Source: an uncultured Candidatus Saccharibacteria bacterium (GTDB taxonomy: Bacteria > Patescibacteria > Saccharimonadia > Saccharimonadales > UBA6022). Taken from it: DNA of 5,557 bases. The notes under the pieces are model-generated. The model did no database searches. It saw only the letters and a program-made list of their open reading frames with translations, and was not told the DNA's origin. The translations under genes were made by a program, and so were the position numbers. How positions within the stretch are numbered: the first letter of the stretch is position 1; the number at the start of each line of letters is the position of its first letter. The stretch lies in the NCBI GenBank assembly GCA_946886725.1, contig CAMPJF010000070.1:1-5557 (forward strand), in the 5' to 3' direction. Positions 5,189 to 5,557 of the stretch are shown here, in pieces.

Positions 5189-5557
5189 ATGCAAGATGCC
5201 AAAGAAGAAGTTAGGGCGCGGCTGAATATTGAAGATGTGGTAGGGGAGTACGTTCAGTTAAAGCGTGCGGGGCGCAATTTCAAAGGACTCAGTCCGTTTA
5301 GTGGTGAAAAAACACCGAGCTTTATCGTTAGTCCGGACAAGCATATTTGGCATGACTTCTCTTCAAACAAGGGGGGTGATATCTTTTCTTTCATCATGGA
5401 AGTCGAGGGGATGGACTTTCGGCAGGCACTAGAGCACTTGGCGCGAAAAGCCGGTGTCGATATGTCCGTCTATGAGTCCAAAGGTAATCAAGATCTGGCC
5501 CGCCGTAAAAAGCGTCTGCAGCAAGCGAATGATTTGGCTGCACAGTATTATCAGCAC
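5189..5557 (+). CDS. dnaG: DNA primase DnaG, N-terminal part (runs off the window)
   Basis: DnaG makes the RNA primers for chromosome replication and works with the replicative helicase. The first 123 residues are visible: the zinc-binding domain (about 1-95) and the start of the linker to the RNA polymerase domain, which lies beyond the window. EKTPSFIVSPDK (40-51), IWHDF (53-57) and GGDIFSFIM (62-70) identify the family. Aligned by eye to E. coli DnaG, the four zinc ligands C40, H43, C61 and C64 correspond to S35, S38, D56 and S59, so this domain should not bind zinc in the usual way. The start is supported by an in-frame TGA at 5174-5176 and by the normal family N-terminus (KEEVRARLNIEDVVGEYVQLK). 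There is no Shine-Dalgarno; the ATG sits directly at the predicted transcription start. Confidence 0.9.
   Translation, partial: MQDAKEEVRARLNIEDVVGEYVQLKRAGRNFKGLSPFSGEKTPSFIVSPDKHIWHDFSSNKGGDIFSFIMEVEGMDFRQALEHLARKAGVDMSVYESKGNQDLARRKKRLQQANDLAAQYYQH

Noticed and set aside
1..5557. Defence system, mobile element, CRISPR array or biosynthetic cluster
   Set aside because: All recognisable genes are housekeeping or simple membrane proteins; no transposase, integrase, nuclease cassette or repeat array is present.

Overview
The window looks like ordinary chromosomal housekeeping sequence from a small-genome bacterium, most likely of the Candidate Phyla Radiation and probably a Saccharibacteria (TM7) relative. 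The clues are the style of the proteins, not a database match: an ArgRS with HTGH and GGDVGLH in place of the usual active-site strings, an MscL with REQG instead of RGN and no C-terminal bundle, a DnaG N-terminus without zinc ligands, and a single-pass membrane protein with a Pro-rich cytoplasmic start. TGA serves as the stop of orn, so the UGA-glycine code of Gracilibacteria and Absconditabacteria does not apply.

Layout, left to right: a 51-codon acidic small ORF (90-245) with its own promoter and ribosome site; argS (280-1941), whose stop overlaps the GTG of a YjdF/DUF2238-like six-helix membrane protein (1941-2579); mscL (2632-3054); msrB (best start 3110, end 3508); orn (3556-4119), coupled by an ATGA overlap to a YjbR/MmcQ-like gene (4116-4457). 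A membrane protein of unknown function lies on the minus strand (4454-5068) and meets the yjbR gene tail to tail in a shared CTAG. A 120-bp divergent region leads to dnaG (5189, running off the window). No RNA gene, mobile element, CRISPR array or prophage trace was seen.

The genes do not form one pathway: translation (argS), osmotic release (mscL), methionine repair (msrB), nanoRNA decay (orn) and replication priming (dnaG) appear as short one- or two-gene units, each with its own -10 box. The most striking pattern is how these units start. At argS, orn, dnaG and probably msrB, the first T of the -10 hexamer lies 12 or 13 bases before the A of the start codon, so transcription should begin at or one base before ATG: leaderless messages. 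The minus-strand gene has almost the same layout with a 4-base leader. In-frame stops just upstream leave no upstream alternative to the starts of orn, dnaG and the minus-strand gene. By contrast, mscL and the 51-codon ORF have 22-24-base leaders with clear Shine-Dalgarno sequences. The second strong observation is that all four zinc-ligand positions of the DnaG zinc-binding domain are replaced (Ser, Ser, Asp, Ser) while the rest of the fold signature is kept.
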